Shown: positions 16,916 through 25,475 of the stretch, piece by piece
Position numbering within the stretch: the stretch's first letter is position 1
Layout: each line of letters opens with the position of its first letter
Source of the DNA: an uncultured Flavobacteriales bacterium
GTDB taxonomy: Bacteria; Bacteroidota; Bacteroidia; Flavobacteriales; Schleiferiaceae
Direction: 5' to 3'
Length of the DNA stretch: 50,088 bases
Assembly (NCBI GenBank): GCA_938084135.1
Contig: CALKDS010000019.1
Coordinates: 1-50,088, forward strand
Translations under genes and position numbers: made by a program
Notes under the pieces: model-generated
What the model was told of the DNA's origin: nothing
Database searches by the model: none
The model's input: only the letters and a program-made list of their open reading frames with translations

Positions 16916-19414
16916 ATGAGCAAGCCGGAATTTATAAACAGAAGTAAGAGTCTTTTCAGTAGCTTATTTTATATCTGTTTTGTTTTGTGGTTATGCCAAG
17001 GAGATCTAAAGGCTCAGAGTCTCAAGTATGCCGTTGTTGCTGAGCAATTAAAGGTAGAAGATTTGAAGGATATATCCATTACAGATATGGTTATCGACTC
17101 CTCTGGAGTTTTTCTAATAACAACAAATAATAATGGCATATTTAATTATGACGGTGAAGTACTATCTCCAATTATTGATACTTACAATAAGAAGACCAAT
17201 TCTTTTTATACTTCTATCAGTTCCATTAGTCCTGATGAGTTTATTTTGGGAAGTGTCGGTATATATGTTCTAAAGAATAAGTCGATACGTAAAGACACTA
17301 ATTTCCCAGATAGTATGGCAACTTGTGTTGATGTAATTAATACTGGTATGGGTCGTATTTATGCTCTTACAAGTTCTAAGCTTTATTATCGAGGAATAAA
17401 TTCAGAGAAGTGGTTTCAAGATTCAGTCCCCGGATTAGATGGTGCCTATCAAATTTCTCAACGAAGGGGTGAGATAATAATTGCCTCAAAGAGTGGGCTT
17501 TGGTCCAAAAGTATTTCTGGATTATGGACTCACATACTCGACAAAACAGTTTCTTCTTCAATCCCATTAGGTGACCAGTTACTTGCAATTACTGAGAATG
17601 GGCTGGAAAAGTGGGAAAAATCAGGTTGGGAAGTTTTGGAGCCAAATATAAAAGGTTATAATAGTTACACGAGGACAAAAGATGGTACTGCTGCATGGGT
17701 ATATGGGGAGAGTGGACTTTGGTTTATCGGATCCGATGGTCGATGTACCAAATTATACACTCATGGAGGTTTATTTTTAGAGACAATTACCACGGGATGT
17801 TTGACAGGTTCTGGTGGTCTCATGTTGGCGGAGCAAAATGCTCTAATTCGGATCAATTCTCCATCGGTCTGGTATGATTTAAGAACTTTACCTTACAACA
17901 TAGGTAAGATAAATTCCATTGCCCCGATTTCGGTAGACTCGTGTTGGGTAAATACTTCTGTTGGTCTGTTTTCACTGGGGAAAAACTCATTTGAAAACAT
18001 AAAATCTCCCTTAGGTGGAATTTCCATAGGAATTTTAAATATACCCGATGTTGGAATTATATCATTTGGAGAATATGGAGCTGCGCAATGGGTTGATGGT
18101 GATTGGCATCATTTCTATAAAAAAGGATGGGTATATGATGTCCAATTTAGTGAAGCTGGAATAATGATGTCAACACCTCAAGGTTGTGAATTGGCGAAAA
18201 GAAATTTGGAAAATGAAGAATTATGGGATTTTCAGTCTTTTATTGATTCTGTATTTGTTCAAAGCGAAAAACAAATCTTCTTTGGTCACGACTTTATTGG
18301 CTTTAGCACTTTTGGTTTATTTATTAAGTCAGTTAAATGCGAGCTTAAAAAAACATTAAACCCCGGACTATTAATTAGAGAGGTAAATAGAGGCGCAATT
18401 GACGGTATTGAGCCCATTGTTATTCGGTTGGGTATTCGGGGTGCTGAAAACTTATCTGATGAAATCCTTTTAGAATACAGGGTTGACAAAGGGCTATGGA
18501 TCTCTATTGGTGGCGGGCGTCGAATAGTTTTGGACCGCTTAAGACCTGGGGATCATAATCTTGAAGTAAGACCTGAAATGCCGTATCAAGATTATATTTC
18601 ACCAGTTTCTTACAATGTTAAAATTGAATATCCATCATGGAGACGCCCTGAGTATTTTATTACTGCCTTGAGCTTTATGACAATGGTTCTTTTATTATCG
18701 GCTGCAAGCATAAGAAAAAGAAGAAAGGAGAAAAAAATGTGGTTAAAAGAAAAACTTAAATTGGAACGTATGGCATTGCGCTTGCAAATGAATCCACATT
18801 TCACATTCAATGCTCTTGAATCAATTTCTGCCTACATCCTTGATAGCCAGCCAAAAGAGGCTATCATGTATCTTCAAAAATTCTCAAGATTAATGAGATA
18901 TACCCTAGAGAGTGCTGAACAGCCTTATGTCAGTTTAATAAAAGAGAGGGAAGCCTTAGAAAACTATATATCACTGGAGCAAATGCGCTTTAACGATGGA
19001 TTCCAAAGTGTCGTTCAGTTTGATTCAGATTTAGATGTGAAGGAACTAGCTATACCCCCAATGTTAATCCAACCATTAGTTGAAAACGCTATTTTACACG
19101 GTTTAAGGCCGTTATTAAAGGAAAAAAGAAATGACGGCCTTCTCAGAATGTCATTCATGAGCCATCCTCAATTGCCTGAAACTTTATTGATTCAAGTTGA
19201 TGACAATGGAGTAGGAAGAAAGGCTTCACGGATTAATAAATCAGGCGATGAAGGAGAGAAACGCAGTGCTGCAAACAAAATATTGGGTAAAAGGCTTGAA
19301 GCCATGCGATTAGAGTCTGGATTAAACCATGATGTTCATGTGCAGGATATGGATGCGGGAACGAGGGTATCGCTTGTGTTACCGCTGATACGAAATTGGG
19401 AATTATCGGAGTAA
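16916..19414 (+). CDS. LytS-type sensor histidine kinase with periplasmic propeller and Y_Y_Y-like domain
   Basis: The 832 residues begin with a signal-anchor segment (SLFSSLFYICFVLWLCQG), then about 430 residues of WD/propeller-like repeats (ITDMVIDSSGVFLITTNNNG pattern), a Y_Y_Y-like beta-sandwich (about 480-570; LEYRVDKGLW...LRPGDHNLEV), one transmembrane helix (581-600) and a cytoplasmic His_kinase domain with NPHFTFNALESI (His628), N-box VENAILHG (722-729) and G-box DDNGVG. This joins a hybrid-two-component-style sensor to a LytS kinase core. A TTG at 16901 is in frame, but the ATG at 16916 is the better start. The partner LytTR regulator follows nine bases later. The signal is unknown. 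Confidence 0.9.
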   Translation: MSKPEFINRSKSLFSSLFYICFVLWLCQGDLKAQSLKYAVVAEQLKVEDLKDISITDMVIDSSGVFLITTNNNGIFNYDGEVLSPIIDTYNKKTNSFYTSISSISPDEFILGSVGIYVLKNKSIRKDTNFPDSMATCVDVINTGMGRIYALTSSKLYYRGINSEKWFQDSVPGLDGAYQISQRRGEIIIASKSGLWSKSISGLWTHILDKTVSSSIPLGDQLLAITENGLEKWEKSGWEVLEPNIKGYNSYTRTKDGTAAWVYGESGLWFIGSDGRCTKLYTHGGLFLETITTGCLTGSGGLMLAEQNALIRINSPSVWYDLRTLPYNIGKINSIAPISVDSCWVNTSVGLFSLGKNSFENIKSPLGGISIGILNIPDVGIISFGEYGAAQWVDGDWHHFYKKGWVYDVQFSEAGIMMSTPQGCELAKRNLENEELWDFQSFIDSVFVQSEKQIFFGHDFIGFSTFGLFIKSVKCELKKTLNPGLLIREVNRGAIDGIEPIVIRLGIRGAENLSDEILLEYRVDKGLWISIGGGRRIVLDRLRPGDHNLEVRPEMPYQDYISPVSYNVKIEYPSWRRPEYFITALSFMTMVLLLSAASIRKRRKEKKMWLKEKLKLERMALRLQMNPHFTFNALESISAYILDSQPKEAIMYLQKFSRLMRYTLESAEQPYVSLIKEREALENYISLEQMRFNDGFQSVVQFDSDLDVKELAIPPMLIQPLVENAILHGLRPLLKEKRNDGLLRMSFMSHPQLPETLLIQVDDNGVGRKASRINKSGDEGEKRSAANKILGKRLEAMRLESGLNHDVHVQDMDAGTRVSLVLPLIRNWELSE

Positions 19415-19423
19415 CTTTAAGTC

Positions 19424-20170
19424 ATGTCATTTAACGCTCTCATTCTTGACGATGAGTCACAAAGCCGAAAAGCTTTGTTGCAAAAATTAAATTTATTTTG
19501 TCCAGAAGTCTCCCCAATTTTTGAAGCTTCAGGAGTCCGAGAGGCATGGGATATTTTAGTATCAAAGAAACCCGATATTTTATTTATTGATATACATCTT
19601 TCTGGAGAATTAGGTTTTGATTTATTAGATAGAATTTCCTCTGAAGAAGTTCAGTGGAGTGGGGCAATTATTTTTGTTACTGCTCATGATAATTATGCTT
19701 TACGAGCTATTAAATTTTCCGCATTAGATTATCTTTTGAAGCCTGTTGACCCCGAAGAACTAGTCAAAGCAATAAGAAAGTTTGATAAAGCTTCAAATAC
19801 AAAACCAAGGCTAGACGTTCTTTTAGATCATGTAAATGATCGTGACAAAAAGTTAATAATTTCAAGTTCGGAAGGGCTTCACGTCGTCCGAATAAAAGAT
19901 ATTCTTAGATGCGAAAGCACTAGTAACTACACTCAGTTTTTCCTTCGAGATGGGAATAAAATGTTAGCCTCAAGAACTCTAAAGGAGTATGAAGGGTTGC
20001 TAACTCCTCATAACTTTGAGCGAATACATAAATCACATCTGATAAACATGGATAGCGTAAAACGCTATGTCACCGCCGATGGTGGGTATGTTATCTTAGA
20101 AGATAAAAGTACAGTTCCAGTAGCTAATCGAAAGAAAGAGTTTTTGGTAACACGCTTAAAAGCTCTCTAA
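19424..20170 (+). CDS. LytTR-family response regulator
   Basis: Residues 1 to about 120 are a receiver domain with acidic pair Asp9/Asp10, phosphoacceptor Asp56 (ILFIDIHLSGE) and the Lys of YLLKPVDPEE. From about residue 145 to the end is a LytTR DNA-binding domain: GLHVVRIKDILRCESTSNYT, FERIHKSHLINMDSVKRY and VPVANRKKEF. It would be phosphorylated by the adjacent kinase and bind direct repeats at target promoters. The 248-residue length is typical. The targets cannot be read; LytTR pairs often control neighbouring membrane or secreted proteins. Confidence 0.94.
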   Translation: MSFNALILDDESQSRKALLQKLNLFCPEVSPIFEASGVREAWDILVSKKPDILFIDIHLSGELGFDLLDRISSEEVQWSGAIIFVTAHDNYALRAIKFSALDYLLKPVDPEELVKAIRKFDKASNTKPRLDVLLDHVNDRDKKLIISSSEGLHVVRIKDILRCESTSNYTQFFLRDGNKMLASRTLKEYEGLLTPHNFERIHKSHLINMDSVKRYVTADGGYVILEDKSTVPVANRKKEFLVTRLKAL

Positions 20171-20192
20171 AGACATAAATAGTGCTTTTAAC

Positions 20193-20666
20193 TTAAAGAG
20201 AATCGGCCATATTCTTCACGGCCTCTTTCATATCATTTTTGTGATTTTCAATTCGTTGTCTCAATTTGATATCTTGAATTCCTAATATTTGTGCAGCAAG
20301 AATTCCTGCATTTGTTGCTCCGTTGAGAGCAACTGTTGCAACTGGAACCCCTTTTGGCATTTGAAGTATACTTAAGATAGAATCCCAACCATCTATTGAA
20401 TTACTTGACTTTACTGGTACGCCAATTACAGGCAAAACTGTTGATGATGCTATCATTCCAGGTAAATGAGCAGCTCCGCCAGCGCCAGCGATAATTACTT
20501 TTATTCCTTTTTTTTCGGCATTTTTCGCATAATCTAACATTTTATCAGGTGTGCGATGTGCGGATATAATATCCATTTCGAAAGGCACTTGAAGTGCTTT
20601 TAGTTGATTTGCTGCATCCTGCATAACCGGCAAATCACTCTTACTACCCATGATCAATCCTACCAT
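20193..20666 (-). CDS. purE: N5-carboxyaminoimidazole ribonucleotide mutase
   Basis: PurE moves the carboxyl group of N5-CAIR to give CAIR in purine synthesis. The 157-residue protein has MGSKSDLPVMQDA, ISAHRTPDKM (His37 as catalytic-site histidine), IIAGAGGAAHLPGM and VIGVPVKSS. The SAHRTP form and presence of purK just upstream place it in the class I mutase group. It lies 22 bases after purK and is the last gene of the minus-strand group. Confidence 0.95.
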   Translation of the reverse strand: MVGLIMGSKSDLPVMQDAANQLKALQVPFEMDIISAHRTPDKMLDYAKNAEKKGIKVIIAGAGGAAHLPGMIASSTVLPVIGVPVKSSNSIDGWDSILSILQMPKGVPVATVALNGATNAGILAAQILGIQDIKLRQRIENHKNDMKEAVKNMADSL

Positions 20667-20688
20667 AGAGCAAAGTTAAAGTTTTTAT

Positions 20689-21855
20689 TTATAGATCTCT
20701 ACTTTGAATTTTCAGTAAAGATTTGAACTCCTTAGCTCTTTCTTTAGCATCATAAATACTTTTACCAGTTGCTGTAACATGACCCATTTTCCTAAACGGT
20801 CTAGTTTGCGATTTACCGTACAAATGCAAGGTTGTTTGGTGGACTTTTAGAGCTGCATTAAGTCCTATGAATTCTATTGATCCGTGGTGACCTGGTTCTC
20901 CTACTAAATTAGCCATAGCTGCATTTGTAAGAAGTTCTATTTCACCGAGAGGTAGTTCGCAAGAGCATCTTAGTAATTGTTCAAATTGTGAAACGTTACA
21001 GGCTTCAATTGTAAGGTGTCCTGAGTTATGAGGGCGTGGTGCTAATTCATTGACGAATATTTCTCCTTTTTTTGAAATAAATAATTCTACAGCTAATAAT
21101 CCATTTGCGCCTATTGACTCTGCTACAGAAATAGCAAGGTCTACGCATTTATTAGAAATTTCTTCTGAAATATCACTCGGGCAAATAACAAATTCAACTT
21201 GATTAGCATTGTCATGAAATTCCATTTCAACAGGAGGGAACACTCTTATTTCTCCATTTTTATCTCTAGCCAAAACGACTCCTATTTCTTTTTCAATATC
21301 CACAAGAGATTCGGCTATACATTCACCTTCAGGGAGATCAAGGGTGTCTTTTTCATTTTCAATCATCTTAACCCCAAACCCGTCATATCCTCCCTCACTA
21401 ATTTTCCAAACAAATGGGAAAAGTTGGTTCCCATTGGAAATAGAATGTTTTAATGATTTTAAATTTTCATAAATAGCAAAAGGAGAAGACGCAATATTTG
21501 CATTTTTAAAAAAAGTCTTTTGCCTTGTTTTATTTTGAATTATTCTTAAAACACGACTAGGTGGAAAGCAAGGAATACCTTTTTTTTCCAGTGCTTCGAG
21601 AGCATTAACATTGACGGTTTCGATTTCAATAACGACAGCATTTGCACCCGAGCAGAATTTTAAGACTGTCTCAAAATCTTTAAAGTCCCCTTGAAGAAAA
21701 TGATTTGCTCCTAATCGGGCTGGAGCGTCGGCACTAGGGTCCAATACGTCAATAGATATGTCTAATCTTCGAGCCTCTGCTAAAAACATTTTACCCAATT
21801 GGCCACCACCCAATAGGGCAATATTGAAATTTTTATTAGATAAAATGTGATTCAT
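20689..21855 (-). CDS. purK: 5-(Carboxyamino)imidazole ribonucleotide synthase
   Basis: PurK is an ATP-grasp enzyme that carboxylates AIR with bicarbonate and ATP. The 388-residue protein has the N-terminal ALLGGGQLGKMFLAEARRL, the ATP-grasp lid and WKISEGGYDGFGVK, the metal-binding LAVELFISKKGEIFVNELAPRPHNSGH, and the C-terminal GKSQTRPFRKMGHVT. It supplies the PurE substrate, and the two genes are adjacent. Its start overlaps the stop of the SprT-like gene by four bases, so the protease and purine genes share a transcript. Confidence 0.95.
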   Translation of the reverse strand: MNHILSNKNFNIALLGGGQLGKMFLAEARRLDISIDVLDPSADAPARLGANHFLQGDFKDFETVLKFCSGANAVVIEIETVNVNALEALEKKGIPCFPPSRVLRIIQNKTRQKTFFKNANIASSPFAIYENLKSLKHSISNGNQLFPFVWKISEGGYDGFGVKMIENEKDTLDLPEGECIAESLVDIEKEIGVVLARDKNGEIRVFPPVEMEFHDNANQVEFVICPSDISEEISNKCVDLAISVAESIGANGLLAVELFISKKGEIFVNELAPRPHNSGHLTIEACNVSQFEQLLRCSCELPLGEIELLTNAAMANLVGEPGHHGSIEFIGLNAALKVHQTTLHLYGKSQTRPFRKMGHVTATGKSIYDAKERAKEFKSLLKIQSRDL

Positions 21856-22454
21856 ACGGTTTTTAATAGCTTTACCTCTGTTAATGGATGAACAGCAAAG
21901 ATAAGCCCGCTTTTTAACTCAATACATTCATAACGCGTTCGTCGCTTTGACCCAAGTCTATATCTTTTTCCAATACTTGTCTCAAAATGACTTCCAAATG
22001 GCAGTTTTTCTAATGTTAAATTGGATTTTATTTCTGGCTTTAGTGCCTTTAAGAGATCGGGATTAGCCCCGCAAGTTGCTTTCAGAGAGTGCAACTGATT
22101 TTTTAAAGCTTGACTAACTTCATGATTAAATATTTTAGCATTAATAAATGGTAACAGTAAATTATTAAATCGGCTCTTCCACTCTTTACCATGTGCTTTT
22201 GCTTTTGGGTTGTCCCATTTATAAACTTGTGCATGAGCCATCTCATGAAGAAGGGTGATTAAAAATGCGTATTTATTTAAGTCGTTATTAATACTTATTG
22301 ATGTTATTCCGTTTTTATTCCAACGAAAATCACCCCATTTTGATTTTCGTGGCCGTGATAATTTAATATTCCCACTGTAACTATCTACAATATTTTTTAA
22401 AATACCGTATGAAGTTTCTGGCACATATGGCTCGATGATTTGCCAATTATGCAT
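21852..22454 (-). CDS. SprT-like zinc metalloprotease-family protein
   Basis: The central LITLLHEMAHAQVYKW gives the HExxH zinc motif (residues 70-74 from this start) with a third ligand in AHGKEWKSRF (His88), the SprT / Spartan peptidase pattern. It lacks the Zn-ribbon cysteine cluster of some homologues. The open frame can be extended to a TTG at 22493, but the ATG at 22454 sits directly before the conserved region and overlaps the stop of the small lipoprotein gene upstream (ATGCATAA), suggesting coupled translation. From this start the protein has 200 residues. Family members cut DNA-crosslinked proteins in eukaryotes; the role of the bacterial form is poorly known. Confidence 0.85.
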   Translation of the reverse strand: MHNWQIIEPYVPETSYGILKNIVDSYSGNIKLSRPRKSKWGDFRWNKNGITSISINNDLNKYAFLITLLHEMAHAQVYKWDNPKAKAHGKEWKSRFNNLLLPFINAKIFNHEVSQALKNQLHSLKATCGANPDLLKALKPEIKSNLTLEKLPFGSHFETSIGKRYRLGSKRRTRYECIELKSGLIFAVHPLTEVKLLKTV

Positions 22455-22578
22455 GAATATGGCTATATGACTCAGTTGATTTTTTAACTTCAAGGCTAAA
22501 GTTTGGACAATCGCAGTCTCTTGCGCTTCTGCAAGAAAACATTGATAAAAGCACAGCTACGAGCACTATTAATCTCAT
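22447..22578 (-). CDS. Tiny cysteine-containing lipoprotein upstream of sprT
   Basis: A 43-residue frame begins at the ATG at 22578 (an earlier in-frame ATG at 22599 would add seven residues). It has a textbook lipoprotein signal: basic start MRL, hydrophobic core IVLVAVLLSM, lipobox FSC at Cys14. The mature peptide carries a Cys-Asp-Cys-Pro motif (RDCDCPNF) and ends SYSHIHA. Its stop overlaps the chosen ATG of the SprT-like gene by eight bases. Coding is supported by the coherent signal peptide and gene packing, not by homology I can check. It is too small for default gene callers. The function is unknown. Confidence 0.6.
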   Translation of the reverse strand: MRLIVLVAVLLSMFSCRSARDCDCPNFSLEVKKSTESYSHIHA

Positions 22579-22629
22579 CCTATTTTTTTTTACATCCATG
22601 ACACCCCGAATTTAACCTATTTTTGGTGT

Positions 22630-23373
22630 ATGATTTATCGCTTTTTTGAAGGATTGGGCGCCTATTTTCTTTTTTTAGCAGATGTGTTTAGACGTCCTGA
22701 GCATTGGAGAGAATATTATCGCTCTTTTTTGCGTGAAGTTGATCTATTAGGTTTCAGTTCTATTGCGCTGGTTTGTTTTATATCCTTATTTATGGGTGCA
22801 GTAGTTCTTATTCAAACTGCCATGAATCTGGATAACCCCTTTTTAGCTGACAGTTATATTGCGATAGCAGTTAGGGAGGCTATTGTTTTAGAGTTTGCTC
22901 CAACAATTGTTAGTTTGATTTTAGCGGGAAAAGTTGGATCTAACATTGCATCCACTTTGGGAACAATGAGAGTCACTGAACAGATGGATGCGCTGCGAGT
23001 TATGGGAATCAACCCTGCATCATATCTAGTTTTGCCAAAGATAGCAGCCTGTTTACTATTCAATCCAATTTTGGTAATTTTTGGAATGTTATTGGGCCTT
23101 GTAGGAGGTTATTTAGCAGGTGATTTATTGAATCTTGTCAATACAGAGGTATACCTGTCTGGTTATTTTATGGAGTTCTTTCCACATTATGTCAGTTATT
23201 CATTAATTAAAACATTTGTATTTGCTTTCATTATCGCAACTGTTTCGGCTTTTTTTGGCTATAAGGTAGAGGGTGGGGCAGTTGAAGTTGGAAAGGCGAG
23301 TACTAAATCTGTTGTTGCTATGTCCTTTACGATCATTTTATTCAATTACATATTAACCGATATAATATTGTAA
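22630..23373 (+). CDS. mlaE: MlaE-family lipid ABC transporter permease
   Basis: The 247-residue protein has an amphipathic N-terminus (FRRPEHWREYYRSFLREVDLLG) and five predicted membrane segments with MlaE hallmarks: REAIVLEFAPTIVSLILAGKVG, ASTLGTMRVTEQMDALRVMGINP and YLVLPKIAACLLFNPIL. With an MlaF ATPase and an MCE-domain protein it moves phospholipids between inner and outer membranes. The ATPase gene follows with a one-base overlap. No MCE (mlaD) gene is adjacent; it must be elsewhere. A TAnnTTTG-like sequence ends only five bases before the ATG. Confidence 0.92.
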   Translation: MIYRFFEGLGAYFLFLADVFRRPEHWREYYRSFLREVDLLGFSSIALVCFISLFMGAVVLIQTAMNLDNPFLADSYIAIAVREAIVLEFAPTIVSLILAGKVGSNIASTLGTMRVTEQMDALRVMGINPASYLVLPKIAACLLFNPILVIFGMLLGLVGGYLAGDLLNLVNTEVYLSGYFMEFFPHYVSYSLIKTFVFAFIIATVSAFFGYKVEGGAVEVGKASTKSVVAMSFTIILFNYILTDIIL

Positions 23374-24134
23374 TGATACGAGTTAAAGGAATTAAAAAAT
23401 CATTTGGAAATGAGCATGTACTCAGAGGTATTGATGTTGAACTCTATCCTGGGAAATGTAATTTAATTATTGGTCTCAGTGGGAGCGGAAAAACAGTTTT
23501 CCTAAAATCTGTTTTGGGCCTTCATTCCGTTGATTCAGGAACAGTTGAATATGATGGACGTATACTAGGGGATTTAAATAAAAATGAGACAAAAAAACTA
23601 CGTCAAGAAATGGGAATGGTTTTTCAAGGCTCTGCTTTGTTTAATAGTCTGAGTATCGAAGAAAATGTAGGCTTACCTCTCAATTTTTTCTCCAAGATGA
23701 CCTTAGAAGAAAAGTCTGATAGAATTAAATTTTGCCTTAATCGTGTTAGAATACCAGATGATGCTTTTGTTAAAATGCCTTCAGAGCTTTCAGGTGGTAT
23801 GCAAAAAAGAGTAGCAATTGCCAGGGCCATAGTATTAAACCCAAAATATTTGTTTTGTGACGAGCCGAATTCAGGATTAGATCCGGAAACAGCAATTGTA
23901 ATTGATAAACTTATCCACGATATTACTCACGAATTTGGAATGACTACCATATTAAATACTCACGATATGAATTCTGTGCTTGAAATTGGTGATCATGTCG
24001 TACTTCTTCAAGAAGGTAAGAAGACATGGGAAGGTAAAAAAGAAGATGTACTTACCACAGATGAAAAAGCTGTAGTTAATTATGTTTTTCGCAGTAACCT
24101 TTTTAAACAAATGCGCAACGCATTAGCTAAATAA
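23373..24134 (+). CDS. mlaF: MlaF-family ABC transporter ATP-binding protein
   Basis: The 253-residue nucleotide-binding subunit has Walker A GLSGSGKT (34-41), Q-loop MGMVFQGSALF, signature ELSGGMQKRVAIARA, Walker B YLFCDEPNSGLDP and switch His in LNTHDMNSV. GMQKR and the FQGSALFNSL segment are typical of MlaF/Ttg2A importers. It energises the MlaE permease encoded immediately upstream (one-base overlap) on the cytoplasmic face. The pair ends convergently against kmo, 12 bases away, so the operon has only two genes. Confidence 0.92.
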   Translation: MIRVKGIKKSFGNEHVLRGIDVELYPGKCNLIIGLSGSGKTVFLKSVLGLHSVDSGTVEYDGRILGDLNKNETKKLRQEMGMVFQGSALFNSLSIEENVGLPLNFFSKMTLEEKSDRIKFCLNRVRIPDDAFVKMPSELSGGMQKRVAIARAIVLNPKYLFCDEPNSGLDPETAIVIDKLIHDITHEFGMTTILNTHDMNSVLEIGDHVVLLQEGKKTWEGKKEDVLTTDEKAVVNYVFRSNLFKQMRNALAK

Positions 24135-24146
24135 TTGCAGAAAAAT

Positions 24147-25475
24147 TTAGTCTAAATATTTTAAAATACTCTCATAAACCTCTGCGTTATTCCAAGTTTT
24201 TTCAATGTCAGGCATTGCCATTATTTTTTCCATAATCTTCTCTTGTTTTTTACCCGTTGCAAGAGCCTTTGAATATGGTATATGCGAAAACGTAACCTGA
24301 GAATATAAAGGAATCCATTTATCAGGATACAATTCACTGAATCGATTTTCTATTTTTTTTCTCAATAAAAAATCTGGCTGCCCGGTATGATCTCTCATCT
24401 CAATAAAATTGTGCATTGCTAGATCTGAAATTGCATCAGCGTCTGGCTTACGGGTGTTGCTAAATGACTCAAAAGCTTCATTTAAATTTTCTGATTTTTC
24501 AAGAATCTCATCAAAAACACTACAGTCTTCAAATCCAGAATTCATTCCTTGGCCATAAAAAGGAACTATGGCATGCGACGCATCGCCCAAGAGCATTGAT
24601 TTCCCTTTTACATTCCATGGCTTACATTTTATAATTACTAGGCTGGATGTTGGGTTAGATTCCCATTGATTTTCAAAGTCTTCCATTAAATTCAGAGCGT
24701 CTGGAAATATATCATTCATAAATTTCCGGGCCTTGAAGGATGAATCTAATGTCTCGAAGCTTAGCTCTCCTTTTAGTGGGAAAAATAATGTGCATGTGAA
24801 GCTTCCATCTGGATTTGGCAAGGCAATTAGCATATATCCTCCTCTTGGCCATATGTGAAGAGCTTCCTTTTCCATTTTAAAATTACCTAGAGCGTCTGGT
24901 GGAATATTAAGTTCTTTATATCCGTGATCTATGTAATCTTGGGAGTAGGAAAAACCATCTCTACGTTGAAATGCCATCCTAATTTTAGAAAAGGCTCCAT
25001 CTGTTCCGAATACCGCATCATTATTTACCTCAATTTCCCTTAAGCCGTTATCAAAAGTGACAGATCCTGCCTCAATATCAGCAGAAATACATTTGTGATT
25101 GAAATTGATTTTAATATTTGGATTAGATTCAGCTTTTTCTATTAAAATTTTGTTCAATCCTCCTCTCGAAACCGAATAAATTGCTTGGCCATTTTTTCCA
25201 TAATTTTGAAAGCTAAGTTTACCATCAATACTGTGCATTACTCTTCGGTACATGGGTATTGCAGATTCCATTACTTCTTCAGAAATACCAACTTTTTTTA
25301 ATGCAGCCCAGCCTCTTTCACTTAATGCTAAATTTATAGATCTTCCTTCTGAATTCTTTAGTCTTCTTGGGTCTTTCCTTCTCTCATAAATTTCTACTTT
25401 ATGTCCTCTTTTAGATAGGAAAAGGCTTAAAAGGGAGCCAACTAATCCTGCTCCAACTATGGTTAACTTATTCAT
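24147..25475 (-). CDS. kmo: Kynurenine 3-monooxygenase
   Basis: A 442-residue FAD hydroxylase: GAGLVGSLLSLFL dinucleotide loop (8-20), YERRKDPR, INLALSERGWAAL, DAVFGTDGAFSKIR and the FAD segment MLLGDASHAIVPFYGQGMN. The SINLALSERG and PFYGQGMNSGFED motifs are characteristic of KMO. It hydroxylates kynurenine to 3-hydroxykynurenine using NADPH and oxygen. Its start overlaps the kynU stop by four bases. Eukaryotic KMO has a C-terminal membrane helix; none is evident here. Confidence 0.94.
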   Translation of the reverse strand: MNKLTIVGAGLVGSLLSLFLSKRGHKVEIYERRKDPRRLKNSEGRSINLALSERGWAALKKVGISEEVMESAIPMYRRVMHSIDGKLSFQNYGKNGQAIYSVSRGGLNKILIEKAESNPNIKINFNHKCISADIEAGSVTFDNGLREIEVNNDAVFGTDGAFSKIRMAFQRRDGFSYSQDYIDHGYKELNIPPDALGNFKMEKEALHIWPRGGYMLIALPNPDGSFTCTLFFPLKGELSFETLDSSFKARKFMNDIFPDALNLMEDFENQWESNPTSSLVIIKCKPWNVKGKSMLLGDASHAIVPFYGQGMNSGFEDCSVFDEILEKSENLNEAFESFSNTRKPDADAISDLAMHNFIEMRDHTGQPDFLLRKKIENRFSELYPDKWIPLYSQVTFSHIPYSKALATGKKQEKIMEKIMAMPDIEKTWNNAEVYESILKYLD

